From CAZJUP01 sp964549275 (GTDB taxonomy: Bacteria; Fidelibacterota; Marinisomatia; Marinisomatales; TCS55), in contig CAZJUP010000001.1 of assembly GCA_964549275.1 (NCBI GenBank), forward strand, positions 186,001 through 250,000: a stretch of 64,000 bases of DNA, written 5' to 3'. Shown piece after piece: positions 25,935-34,238 of this stretch (position 1 is its first letter; every line of letters begins with the position of its first letter). Position numbers and translations under genes: made by a program. Under the pieces are notes generated by a model, which worked only from the letters and a program-made list of their open reading frames with translations, made no database searches and was not told where the DNA came from.

Positions 25935-26524
25935 TGGATTTAATAGAACAGATTAAAAATGAGAAAACGAGAGTCAATAAATTGATCCAGAAATTTATGG
26001 ATTCAAGCCGTTTGGAGAACACCAATCCTGATAGTGAATATCTGATTCGAGGTTGGCAGGATTTTAAAGGTGAACCTATTGGTGGAAAGTTGATAGTATA
26101 TGATTACGACACACCCCATTTTAAAGATGAAGATTATTTACAAACCACCGTACTGGACAGCTTTGAAATTGTAGAAGTGGTTCCAATCATCGACAAAACG
26201 GGCAAACTCACATCTTATGAATATTATGGATACTGGTCTCCATTTTGGTTTTTAGAAAGCGGATGGCAGGTAAACCATGCAGCGTGTTTTTCTAAAATCA
26301 CACAAATTCAGGGTGGAATAGAGTTTATCGGCACTGGAGATACCAAAGGAAACTACGATCTCATTTTATCAACCATTGAAGTTGAAATAAATGAACGTGA
26401 TGCCGAAATGGTGAAAGAGTGGAATGAGTTTAAAAGAGCAAACCCCAAGAGATTAAAACTGGCACGAACCCAAGTCAGAGAAGAATTTGTGGACTCCATT
26501 ATTCGAAAAGGGTGGCTCAAATGA
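25931..26524 (+). CDS. Hypothetical protein coupled to the MuF gene
   Basis: 197 aa, start overlapping the MuF stop by four bases (ATGA). The N-terminal 25 residues (DLIEQIKNEKTRVNKLIQKF) resemble the repeated helix at MuF residues 319-337, suggesting a shared interaction motif. The rest is rich in Tyr, Trp and Asp, with a probable beta-sheet core (SYEYYGYWSPFWFLESGW). No family recognised. Tight coupling to a possible toxin-bearing gene raises the possibility of an immunity or chaperone role; this is inference from position only. Confidence 0.6.
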   Translation: MMDLIEQIKNEKTRVNKLIQKFMDSSRLENTNPDSEYLIRGWQDFKGEPIGGKLIVYDYDTPHFKDEDYLQTTVLDSFEIVEVVPIIDKTGKLTSYEYYGYWSPFWFLESGWQVNHAACFSKITQIQGGIEFIGTGDTKGNYDLILSTIEVEINERDAEMVKEWNEFKRANPKRLKLARTQVREEFVDSIIRKGWLK

Positions 26525-26796
26525 AAGTTAAAGCCTATAAAATGAAACAATACAAACTTGTGGGTGACGAATATAAAGAAATTGGTCTTTGGACAATGCC
26601 AATTGATAGAATGAGTCTGGAGATTGAGATTGATGATGCTTACGAGGGAGAAAAGGAAGAAGCCAATTGGATAATCAATCGCTTGGTCGAAGCAGATGCA
26701 TTTCCACTTCCCGAAGATTTTTTAGAGCATTGGCAGCAACAACTCAGTCCCTATGATGGGATGATGGGGAAGATTGAAAAAGTTAAAGTAAAATAA
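26521..26796 (+). CDS. Small hypothetical protein, last of the MuF trio
   Basis: 91 aa from ATG 26521, which overlaps the previous stop (ATGA); a start nine bases upstream has less support. Acidic, with ANWIINRLVEADAFPLPEDF, and a predicted alpha/beta fold. No family recognised. Last gene before a terminator, so it shares its transcript end with the MuF gene. Confidence 0.6.
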   Translation: MKVKAYKMKQYKLVGDEYKEIGLWTMPIDRMSLEIEIDDAYEGEKEEANWIINRLVEADAFPLPEDFLEHWQQQLSPYDGMMGKIEKVKVK

Positions 26797-26830
26797 TTGT
26801 GAGAAATTAAATTAATGTTCTAAATTTAGT

Positions 26831-26870
26831 GCGACGAAGAAGTAGCGTTATCCTGAATTCGTCGGGATAA
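26831..26870 (+). other. Overlapping, mutually exclusive hairpins
   Basis: CGACGAA (26832-26838) can pair with TTCGTCG (26858-26864), while TTATCC (26848-26853) can pair with GGATAA (26865-26870); the two folds interleave, so they may alternate. They lie in a 232-bp gap without genes, just before the terminator at 26895. A short regulatory or untranslated RNA is possible. Confidence 0.4.
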
Positions 26871-26894
26871 AAGCGACAGAGCGGAAAAAAACTG

Positions 26895-26938
26895 ACCCGC
26901 TGGTGTTTGAGAGTAAGTTAAACACTGCGGGTTTTTTT
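26895..26938 (+). terminator. Rho-independent terminator inside the head operon
   Basis: ACCCGC (26895-26900) pairs with GCGGGT (26927-26932) and GTGTTT (26903-26908) with AAACAC (26920-26925); seven T follow from 26932. It separates the portal-MuF group from the capsid group, so the downstream genes need read-through or another promoter. Confidence 0.85.
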
Positions 26939-27028
26939 GTTTATATGACCCACCGTTAGCCGGCCAAATAAAACGGCAGGCAAGCCTGACCAGGCACCCG
27001 CAAAACCGGAACAAAGGACAAACCGGAT

Positions 27029-30000
27029 TTGCAAAATATTCCAGACATAGATGTAGCAGCATTTTTATCGGCAGACTTTTTGTCTTGTGAGATTTTAGAT
27101 GCCCTCGCCGAAAAGGGTGATGACGTTGAAGAGTCTTCTGAACTCCCAAAGTATATCACAAATTACATCGGTTCTAAACAGAAGCTGATTGATTGGATCT
27201 GGCAGAATACACCTGAAGACGTTAAGTCAGTTTTTGATGCATTTGGCGGGTCCAATGTTGTGGGTTTTCTGTATAAACGCAAAGGTCTTAAAGTTTATAC
27301 AAACGATGTTCTAAAATATTCCTACCATATCTCCCGGGCCATCATTGAAAACAATTCTGTTACACTTTCTGATGATGAGATAGAAAAACTGGCTTCACCA
27401 AAACCCAATGCCGGCGATTTCATTGTTCGCAATTTCAAGCACACCTTTTTCACTCCGGAAGTTTTAAATATCCTTGATGGCCTCCGGGCCAATATCGATA
27501 CGCTCAAAGGATACAAAAAAGACATCGCCCTATTTGCACTGGGTAAGACTTGCATCTCCGGTAAAGGCGGGTTCGGGCATTTCTCATCTACAACCATGCA
27601 CGGTAAACGGCGGTTTACTAAAAACCAATTTATAGAACTCTATAAATCCAATTTAAGACGCATCAGTGACCTTGTTTTTGACAATGGACAGGACAATAAA
27701 GCTTATAACGGTGAAATACTCAATATTGCCCCGCAGGTAAAAGCAGACCTGGCTTATTTCGATCCGCCTTACGCAACCCATTTTTCCACAACCAATTATG
27801 AGACTGCCTACCATTTTGTAGAAGGGTTAATGACCATGTGGAAAGGCAAGGAGATAAAAGAAGACTCTAAAACCAAAACCTATGAAATCTCCTCCAAAAC
27901 AGTAACGGAAAAAACAGCGAGGGAGTTTTTTGATAGCTTCTTAAACGCATCCAAGCATATCAAATACTGGATCATCTCCTACAGGGATAATGCCTACCCC
28001 TCCGAGCGGCAGATTAAAGCAATAATTGATGATTTGAACAAAGACTCACGGATGAAAAGTCGTGACCATCATTATTCTTTATCATCTGTCCATGGAGAAA
28101 ACAGCGATGCAAAGGAACATATCTTTATCTGCGGTCCAAGGGGGTTTTTAAAGAAAGCACAATCAGATTTAGCCACAGAGCACACAGAGATTTTAGAAAA
28201 TATTCCAATTGAAGAAGATTTCCTATTTGCACTGGCAGCCAGACGTTCCGGGTATGAGAATAAACACACAGAAGATAAAACCAGAGTCTCCGGATATATG
28301 GGTAGTAAATATTTTGTGCTGGATTGGATATGGCGGGCCGTCCCCAAAGACTTAAGAAGTAATCCAAAAGACAGGGTATTCTTCGATGCCTTCTGCGGTG
28401 GAGCCAATGTGGCTTATTTTTTCAAGCAAAAAGGATTTAAGGTTATCACCAATGACTCTCTTGATTTCCCAACTCATATAGCAAGAGCCGTTATTGAGAA
28501 TAACTCGGTTACGCTGTCTGAAGAAGATGTAGAATATCTCTTAAAAGAGAATGGTTCAGCCGGGGACTTTGTGGTGGAAACATTCCACGGCTATTATTAT
28601 ACAAAACCCATTTTACAGTGGCTGGATAACGTTTGGGCGAATATCCAAAATCTGAATGGATATAAAAAAGATTTAGCTTTATCCAGTCTTGGTGCAACGG
28701 TGAAAGCCAAAGCATTATTCGGAGAGTTTAAACGAAGTAAAAAAGGACTAAAAACATCCATCACAGAAAACAAAGCCAGGGATGACCGCTTTGGCAGGTC
28801 TTCCCTTGGAAATCTCTCGGTCAAACAATTTGAACACACTTTTAAGTATTATGTAAAGAAATTCAATTCTCTGGTATTTGATAATGGCCAGGAGAATAAA
28901 GTATACAAACAAGATACCTGGGATTTAATCCCGAAGGTAAAAGCCGACCTTGCTTATTTCGATCCGCCTTACGTAACAGAGTTTGAAGCCAACGATTATG
29001 AGAATGCCATGCATTTTGTGGAGGGCTTGATGACTATGTGGAAGGGTAAAGAAATTCAGGATAATGTCTTTAAGAATTATAAATCAACAACGAAGTATTC
29101 CAAAAAAACATACCCAGATCAATTCAAAGATTTAATCGGACTCTCACAAAAACAAAATAAACACCTCTTAATCTCATATCGTGACCACGCCTATCCCACC
29201 AAAAGTGAAATCAAATCATTCTTAAAAGACAATTATCAAGAGTCGTCTGTCAAAGAGATTGAAGTGGAATACCGCTTTGGCAGGAAAGATTCAAAGGCGG
29301 GAGGAAAATATGCCAGGGAACTTTTATTTACTGCCTCAAACCCAATTAAAGCTAACACCAAGAGAAACAGACACGCCTCACTTACCTGTGATGCCCATTT
29401 AAATTCAAAAGCGAAAGAGGGTGACCCGCAGTTTACATTTATTCTGACCCATGCAGGCACCAATGCCAACGGTGATCATTTTCTTGCAAGTGAGCTCAAA
29501 ACCAAACATGAGACCGTAGTTGATAAGAAGATCGATTTAAAACATTCCCAGGATATCACAGACATTGTGGGCGGTGTCATCTCATCGGATTATAAAGATG
29601 ACAATGGCGGTATGGTGGAATGTGTAGGCGAACTTTATGTACAGGATAATCCCCACGCCCAGCTTGCTTATAAACTGCTGAAGAAGGGCATTATCAAACA
29701 GGTGTCAATGGAATGTGATTATGAAGAAGGTGAATGCTCCATCTGTAAAAAAAGAGTCAAATCCCGGGGGGATGACTGTATTCATTTAAAGAAGTATAAA
29801 GGCAAAGAATACAAGGGTAAGAAGGTTTATGAAATATTGTACAACATCACTTTTACAGGGCTTGGTCTGTTAGATAGGGCTGGAGCTGATGAGAAAGCAA
29901 AAATATTAACAGTCGCGACCCAGCCAACATCAATGATGGCAGGGTATGCAGAAATCAATAACACGGAGGACAGCCAAATGTCAGAAAAAGAAAAGACTCC

Positions 30001-30532
30001 AGATGCAGATAAAAACTCTGATGGTCTGGAAGCCAAATACAAAGATCAGTCTGAAAAGTTTAAGGCATTAAAGTCAGATGCAGACCAGAAAGATGATCAC
30101 ATTAAGGAACTAGAAGTAGAGGTTGGGAAACTCACCAAAGAGTTAGATAAAGCCAACAAGCAGATTGAAACGCTGGAAGCTGAAAAGAAAGCTCAGGCAC
30201 AAAAAGCAAAAGCTGAAGCCCTGCTGAACCGCTGGGAAGAACTGGGAAGAAAGTTTGAATCTGAAGAAGACAGGGAGAAGGAATTGAACCGTCTTTCCGA
30301 AATGAATGAAGATGCCATAAACGCAGTGGAAGAAACCATTACATCCATAGCTCAACTTCAAGCGGATTCAAAAAAAGGTGACGGGGATGAAAATAAAGAA
30401 AAGAACTCAAAAGCATCGATGAGAGCGGATGCCGGTGTTAAGCCTGAATCTGTGGATGATGTGGATATCACGCTAAAGGATGAGCTTTCCAAGGGATTTA
30501 TGGAAGCTTACAAATCACGAATTACTAATTAG
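27029..30532 (+). CDS. Fused tandem D12 adenine methyltransferase, prohead protease and scaffold
   Basis: 1167 aa from TTG 27029 (AAAGGA nine bases upstream); no ATG is available before the first domain. Residues about 42-380 are one D12-class N6-adenine methyltransferase (YIGSKQKLIDW, AFGGSN, DPPY 245-248). Residues about 420-780 repeat it (YMGSKYFVLDW, AFCGGAN, DPPY 645-648), sharing FVEGLMTMWKGKEI with the first. Residues about 790-945 resemble a phage prohead protease (LTHAGTNANGDHF, IDLKHSQ, QVSMECDYEEG) with an inserted CSICKK/DDCIH cysteine knuckle. The last 180 residues are an acidic coiled coil of scaffold type. The domains are normally separate genes. The protease could release the methyltransferases by self-cleavage; that is inference. 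Confidence 0.85.
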   Translation: MQNIPDIDVAAFLSADFLSCEILDALAEKGDDVEESSELPKYITNYIGSKQKLIDWIWQNTPEDVKSVFDAFGGSNVVGFLYKRKGLKVYTNDVLKYSYHISRAIIENNSVTLSDDEIEKLASPKPNAGDFIVRNFKHTFFTPEVLNILDGLRANIDTLKGYKKDIALFALGKTCISGKGGFGHFSSTTMHGKRRFTKNQFIELYKSNLRRISDLVFDNGQDNKAYNGEILNIAPQVKADLAYFDPPYATHFSTTNYETAYHFVEGLMTMWKGKEIKEDSKTKTYEISSKTVTEKTAREFFDSFLNASKHIKYWIISYRDNAYPSERQIKAIIDDLNKDSRMKSRDHHYSLSSVHGENSDAKEHIFICGPRGFLKKAQSDLATEHTEILENIPIEEDFLFALAARRSGYENKHTEDKTRVSGYMGSKYFVLDWIWRAVPKDLRSNPKDRVFFDAFCGGANVAYFFKQKGFKVITNDSLDFPTHIARAVIENNSVTLSEEDVEYLLKENGSAGDFVVETFHGYYYTKPILQWLDNVWANIQNLNGYKKDLALSSLGATVKAKALFGEFKRSKKGLKTSITENKARDDRFGRSSLGNLSVKQFEHTFKYYVKKFNSLVFDNGQENKVYKQDTWDLIPKVKADLAYFDPPYVTEFEANDYENAMHFVEGLMTMWKGKEIQDNVFKNYKSTTKYSKKTYPDQFKDLIGLSQKQNKHLLISYRDHAYPTKSEIKSFLKDNYQESSVKEIEVEYRFGRKDSKAGGKYARELLFTASNPIKANTKRNRHASLTCDAHLNSKAKEGDPQFTFILTHAGTNANGDHFLASELKTKHETVVDKKIDLKHSQDITDIVGGVISSDYKDDNGGMVECVGELYVQDNPHAQLAYKLLKKGIIKQVSMECDYEEGECSICKKRVKSRGDDCIHLKKYKGKEYKGKKVYEILYNITFTGLGLLDRAGADEKAKILTVATQPTSMMAGYAEINNTEDSQMSEKEKTPDADKNSDGLEAKYKDQSEKFKALKSDADQKDDHIKELEVEVGKLTKELDKANKQIETLEAEKKAQAQKAKAEALLNRWEELGRKFESEEDREKELNRLSEMNEDAINAVEETITSIAQLQADSKKGDGDENKEKNSKASMRADAGVKPESVDDVDITLKDELSKGFMEAYKSRITN
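28172..28190 (-). repeat. CACAGAG dispersed repeat between the two methyltransferase domains
   Basis: GCCACAGAGCACACAGAGA, 19 bases identical to the start of the copy in terL, is translated in frame (ATEHTE) in the linker after the first methyltransferase domain. Confidence 0.7.
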
Positions 30533-30544
30533 GAGGAAAGTAAA

Positions 30545-30910
30545 ATGTCATTAAATGCACAACATCCCGGACTGGCTTATGGAGCTGGTGTAGCTTCGGA
30601 AGATTTAAAGAGCGGACAGTTTGTTAAGCTGACTGGCGGAGATCTGTTTGGAAAGGTATCAGCAGCAGGAGATATCCCCTTTGGGGTGGTATTCCGTGAC
30701 GCCAAATCAGGTGAATATGTAACGGTATACACACGCGGCGGCATCTATGAAACAGAGCTTTTTGATGCGGGAATTTCAGCCGGAGATGAACTGGTAATCA
30801 ATGCAGCGACAGCCGGGTTACAAAAGAAAGCTGCCACGTCAACAGCACCGACGGTTGCGACCGCTATTTCAGTAAGCGGGTCAACACTCAAATTCAAACT
30901 CTTAGTTTAA
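30545..30910 (+). CDS. DUF2190-like capsid decoration protein
   Basis: 121 aa, SD AGGAGG. Small beta-rich protein with the pattern of DUF2190 capsid-stabilising proteins: an N-terminal arm, SGQFVKLTGGD, PFGVVFRDAKSGEYVTVYTR, and a Gly/Ala/Thr-rich end. It lies between the protease-scaffold gene and the major capsid gene, where decoration proteins usually are. Likely trimerises on the capsid surface. Confidence 0.75.
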   Translation: MSLNAQHPGLAYGAGVASEDLKSGQFVKLTGGDLFGKVSAAGDIPFGVVFRDAKSGEYVTVYTRGGIYETELFDAGISAGDELVINAATAGLQKKAATSTAPTVATAISVSGSTLKFKLLV

Positions 30911-30923
30911 GGAGGTATAAAAG

Positions 30924-31787
30924 ATGGAACAAGTAAATACTAATATTATGACGGACGAATACATGCAGACTATGGCTCAGCTTATGAGTCAGGCTCTGGA
31001 GACACCAGAGGGGCTGCATGCCTTGGCAGAAGCGATTTTACCTCCTATTGAGATGGAGATTGAGCGGAAGGAGATCACCTCGCTGCTACTGACAAAACAT
31101 AACCTCCCCAAGGGGCAGCCAGCCAAATATGTAAAACGGAAAGGTGTGAAAGCCTACTGGATTAGCCAGGATGGAGAAGCTATTCATTCGGAGCCTTCAA
31201 AAGAGGAAGTGGAGTTCCCCATTGTTCGAGTGCATTCTGCACCAGTGATCGATGTGTCCTCCTTAAGGAATGGAAATGTATGGGATTTAACAGATCTGCA
31301 ATCATCGGCAGGCAAGGAAATCAGAAAAACCATTGATACCTATGCCTACCAGACTCTGTCAGCATCGATTCCAGCAGAAAATACGATTGAACAAACCGGT
31401 ACAGTTTTGTCAGAACCTACGTTGAATCAGGCCATGAGCATTATCGAAGACAAAGAAATGTCTGTTAAGAATCTGGTGATGCGGGGAGCCCGGTTTAATG
31501 ATTTAAGGAGTTGGGATTTGGATCCTCAGACTAAAAACGAGCTCAGGACAAAAGGTGTCATCAAACTCTACGGTGGTGCCAATATCGTCACAACTGCCAC
31601 AGCTGATGTGAGTGAAATCCTGATCCTTCCTGATGAGGAAGTGGGAAAATATGCCATCCGGCAGAAGCTGGTGAGTGAAACGGTACGCCAGACCCTGCGC
31701 TTTAAGGTGGGATGGCTTATCTGGATGGAGATTGCTATTGGAGTGCTTCGTCCGGATCTGGCAGTAAAAATCAAAATATTGGGGTAA
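30924..31787 (+). CDS. Major capsid protein (HK97-fold type)
   Basis: 287 aa, SD GGAGG. Called from position and pattern: it follows the protease-scaffold and decoration genes, has a helical N-arm, a central KYVKRKGVKAYWISQDGEAI, and C-terminal strands (KYAIRQKLVSETVRQTLRFK, WLIWMEIAIGVLRPDLAV) like the A-domain end of capsid proteins of Mu and related phages. It forms the icosahedral shell, probably after scaffold removal by the upstream protease. Confidence 0.75.
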   Translation: MEQVNTNIMTDEYMQTMAQLMSQALETPEGLHALAEAILPPIEMEIERKEITSLLLTKHNLPKGQPAKYVKRKGVKAYWISQDGEAIHSEPSKEEVEFPIVRVHSAPVIDVSSLRNGNVWDLTDLQSSAGKEIRKTIDTYAYQTLSASIPAENTIEQTGTVLSEPTLNQAMSIIEDKEMSVKNLVMRGARFNDLRSWDLDPQTKNELRTKGVIKLYGGANIVTTATADVSEILILPDEEVGKYAIRQKLVSETVRQTLRFKVGWLIWMEIAIGVLRPDLAVKIKILG

Positions 31788-31792
31788 CGATA

Positions 31793-32107
31793 ATGATAAA
31801 ACTGAAAAATCCAAGACAGGTACGGCTTATGGATCGCGATGGGCGCTTTGACTTAAAACCCGGTGAAGAAGTTGAGTTTGAATCAGTCCCGAAGGATGTA
31901 AAGGGACTGATAAAAAAGGGATATCTCAAAGAAGTCGTCCCTCAACAGCCCGTAGACAAACTCGAGGGAACAGATAAGGAACCAGAAAAGGTTAAGGTTG
32001 AGAAATCAGATTCCAGCAGCAGCCTGCCCGCTGTAGAGAAAGGAAAGGCTGTTAGTAGTCAAAAAGAAAATGATGTAAAACCTAAACCGACGACAAAAAG
32101 TAAATGA
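31793..32107 (+). CDS. Small protein after capsid gene
   Basis: 104 aa from ATG 31793 with GGGG upstream. The N-terminal 45 residues look like a small beta fold (RLMDRDGRFDLKPGEEVEFE) followed by a long, low-complexity Lys/Glu/Ser/Pro tail. Proteins of this kind sit directly after the capsid gene in several phages; function is not known. It overlaps the connector gene by four bases. Confidence 0.55.
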   Translation: MIKLKNPRQVRLMDRDGRFDLKPGEEVEFESVPKDVKGLIKKGYLKEVVPQQPVDKLEGTDKEPEKVKVEKSDSSSSLPAVEKGKAVSSQKENDVKPKPTTKSK

Positions 32108-32553
32108 CGGTTACGAGTCTCATATCAGAGTTAAAACTGCAGATTGATGATACAGGGGATGAGTCGCTTTTAAAGCAAGAGCAATACTCATCCATTGTAT
32201 CCAGGTCTCTTACAAAAGTAAATGCAGTCCTGGGAATGGATTATGCAGTTGAAGGTGATAAGATAACACCGGATATGCTTGCTAATTCCAAAGAGCTCTT
32301 AACGGTTCAAGCTTTGGTATTCATCGCAGAAACGATGCGGGCCAAGGTAGCCAAGAACTTCTCATTCAAAAGTGGAGACAAACAGGTAGATAAAACCAAA
32401 CAGCCGTCATTCTGGGCGGATCTGCATAAAGATTATCTTGAAAAACTTCACAGTCTGACGAGAAGATTAGCTCCCCATTTAGATGATGAGTCGGGTTTGC
32501 TTTCGGCAGGGAAATTTCCTTATCCCGAAGTCTTTGAGGTATCCAGTGCTTGA
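32104..32553 (+). CDS. Head-tail connector, gp6-like adaptor
   Basis: 149 aa, ATGA overlap with the preceding gene. Mostly helical, in the adaptor position between capsid and tail-completion genes. The order adaptor, stopper-like, gp10-like, terminator-like is the usual head-tail connection block. Assignment rests mainly on position. Confidence 0.55.
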   Translation: MTVTSLISELKLQIDDTGDESLLKQEQYSSIVSRSLTKVNAVLGMDYAVEGDKITPDMLANSKELLTVQALVFIAETMRAKVAKNFSFKSGDKQVDKTKQPSFWADLHKDYLEKLHSLTRRLAPHLDDESGLLSAGKFPYPEVFEVSSA

Positions 32554-32911
32554 CACAATGGACAAAAAGACGATGCAGTCGGATGTGGAAAATGTCATTC
32601 TTTCATTTGGTAAATCCATGAAAGTGGTTAGGAGTAATTCAATGAATACCGGAAGCTTTGCAGGTGGACATAAAACGAATGAAACTATCGTTGGCGTTTA
32701 TCCAATTGAACAGAAACTGCTTTCTCCAAAATCATTAACGGAGATTGGGACTGATCTGGTCATTATCTGCGGAAGTGAAACGGATATATCTGAAGGAGAC
32801 AGAGTCGAGATTGAAAGCAAATCCTACATCGCAAGTCATATAAATCCGCAGAATGCATTTGGTGCTGTGACACACTTGGAAGTGAATCTTGAAAAGGATG
32901 ACAGTAGGTGA
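32546..32911 (+). CDS. Head-tail stopper-like protein
   Basis: 121 aa from GTG 32546, which has GAGG six bases upstream; ATG 32558 has no SD at a usable distance. Beta-rich with EGDRVEIESKSYIASHI, as in small head-closure proteins of SPP1 gp16/HK97 gp7 type that carry a KOW-like barrel. It overlaps the adaptor gene by eight bases and the next gene by four. Assignment is positional and by fold impression. Confidence 0.55.
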   Translation: MLDTMDKKTMQSDVENVILSFGKSMKVVRSNSMNTGSFAGGHKTNETIVGVYPIEQKLLSPKSLTEIGTDLVIICGSETDISEGDRVEIESKSYIASHINPQNAFGAVTHLEVNLEKDDSR

Positions 32912-33390
32912 TGATTGACGTAAAAATAGACTTTAAGGCGATTGAAAAAGCAGAAAAAGTTGTCTCGGGGGTTTCTGAACTCATCTTACAAGAAATTCAG
33001 GAGGGCATGATGGAACTCTCTACTCTGGTTGAGACCGAAGCAAAAGAAAAAATAAAAGAGCATGGTGCTATTGATCAGGGGCAGCTGTGGAATTCCATTA
33101 CAATTGTCCCCATCTCCCAAACGGAAGTCATTGTTGGCACCAATGTATCCTATGCAGCAGCAGTGGAGTTTGGGACGAAAGGGCACTGGCTGCATATTGA
33201 GTCTACTCCAGGCTTTCGTGGGTGGCTGACTCGTCATGGGATTGATAAAGAAAAAAGAAAAGAATTTTTCTACGTTGAACCTAAACCTCGGGCCTATATG
33301 GAACCGGCTTTTATTCACGGAAAATCAATGGTGCCGTCGGTGATTGAGACCCGAGTTAAAAACGTTATAAGCAGATTACAGAACCTATGA
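32908..33390 (+). CDS. HK97 gp10-like tail completion protein
   Basis: 160 aa; start GTG 32908 or ATG 32911. The pattern AIDQGQLWNSITI, VIVGTNVSYAAAVEFGTKGH and PRAYMEPAF is the signature of the gp10/HK97-type tail completion family. It joins the tail to the head connector. The final four bases overlap the tail terminator-like gene. Confidence 0.85.
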   Translation: MMIDVKIDFKAIEKAEKVVSGVSELILQEIQEGMMELSTLVETEAKEKIKEHGAIDQGQLWNSITIVPISQTEVIVGTNVSYAAAVEFGTKGHWLHIESTPGFRGWLTRHGIDKEKRKEFFYVEPKPRAYMEPAFIHGKSMVPSVIETRVKNVISRLQNL

Positions 33391-33911
33391 TAATACAGAG
33401 AACATTGGCGGAATATTTATCGAGTAAAATGGCAGGTCTTGCAGTCTTTAAAGATGAACTGGCCTTTCAGATTAGTCCTCAATATCCGTATATGCTTACC
33501 AGTTTAACCGGAAACAAACGGGAGAGTTTAGGCGCAGGAATTAGAGATTTTCATTCCAATTCAAATGAAACGAAAGTTTACCGCAATGAGCAGTCCATAA
33601 GGTTCACGTTCAGAGCTGTATCTACGGATAAGAATAACGGTAATGAGATTGTAAGTGATCTGGTCAGACAAGCTGATGAAATCTTAAGGCGGTTAACAAT
33701 GGGAAATGGAATTACGCTCAACGATACGGTGACACAACTGCCCATTCGTATTGCTTACACAGAATTTATAAATGAAACAGACATTCAGACGATCACAGAC
33801 AAACTACCTGTTGTATACCAGAAATCCATCACTTACCTGTTTAGAATTGTGGATACATCTGCTTTACCGATTCAATCTACACCATTTAACAAACTCTCTA
33901 TGAATATTTAG
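33387..33911 (+). CDS. Tail terminator-like protein
   Basis: 174 aa, ATGA overlap with the gp10-like gene. Mixed alpha/beta, with a central LVRQADEILRRL helix and a hydrophobic sheet near the end (VVYQKSITYLFRIVD). Lies between the completion protein and the sheath gene, the position of tail terminator (gpU-like) proteins that cap the tail tube. No strong motif; call is from order and size. Confidence 0.5.
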   Translation: MIIQRTLAEYLSSKMAGLAVFKDELAFQISPQYPYMLTSLTGNKRESLGAGIRDFHSNSNETKVYRNEQSIRFTFRAVSTDKNNGNEIVSDLVRQADEILRRLTMGNGITLNDTVTQLPIRIAYTEFINETDIQTITDKLPVVYQKSITYLFRIVDTSALPIQSTPFNKLSMNI

Positions 33912-33954
33912 TTGGGATACAGATGAATGCAGATTTAAAAGATTTAAAACATGA

Positions 33955-34026
33955 TAACCACAAAAGGCGCAAGAAACATAAAAATAAATTTCTTTTTATT
34001 CTCCGTGTCTCTGTGTCTCTGTGGCA
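33955..34026 (+). repeat. Long CACAGAG-type dispersed repeat, intergenic copy
   Basis: The repeat begins AACCACAAAAGGCGCAAGAA and ends in CTCCGTGTCTCTGTGTCTCT then GTGGC. This extended form, common in bacterial genomes, has related short inverted copies in terL and the methyltransferase fusion gene. It fills the gap before the next small gene, whose true start is after it. Confidence 0.75.
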
Positions 34027-34043
34027 AAAATAAGGAAGAAATT

Positions 34044-34238
34044 ATGGCTAAAAAGAAAACAGATACAAAAATGACATTTCAATACTGGGCCGAAATCTAT
34101 GAGATAAAACCAAGTGTTTTAGATGGAGTAAAGGCAGCTGAAGATATCACAAACACTACACGTTTAACAGAAAATGAATTCAAATCCATGATTGACGGCT
34201 GGCTTTCTTTGTCAGTAAAAGGAGAAAACAATGGTTAG
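34044..34238 (+). CDS. Small hypothetical protein before the tail sheath
   Basis: 64 aa from ATG 34044 with AAGGAAG upstream; an upstream in-frame ATG at 33951 would only add translated repeat sequence and is not credible. Lys-rich start, then a helical body (FQYWAEIYEIKPSVLDGVKA; ENEFKSMIDGWL). Overlaps the sheath gene start by eight bases. Similar small helical proteins precede sheath genes in Mu-like phages; no function known. Confidence 0.65.
   Translation: MAKKKTDTKMTFQYWAEIYEIKPSVLDGVKAAEDITNTTRLTENEFKSMIDGWLSLSVKGENNG

Noticed and set aside
33951..34043. N-terminal extension of the small gene before the sheath
   Set aside because: It consists of the translated dispersed repeat; the ATG at 34044 has a proper SD.
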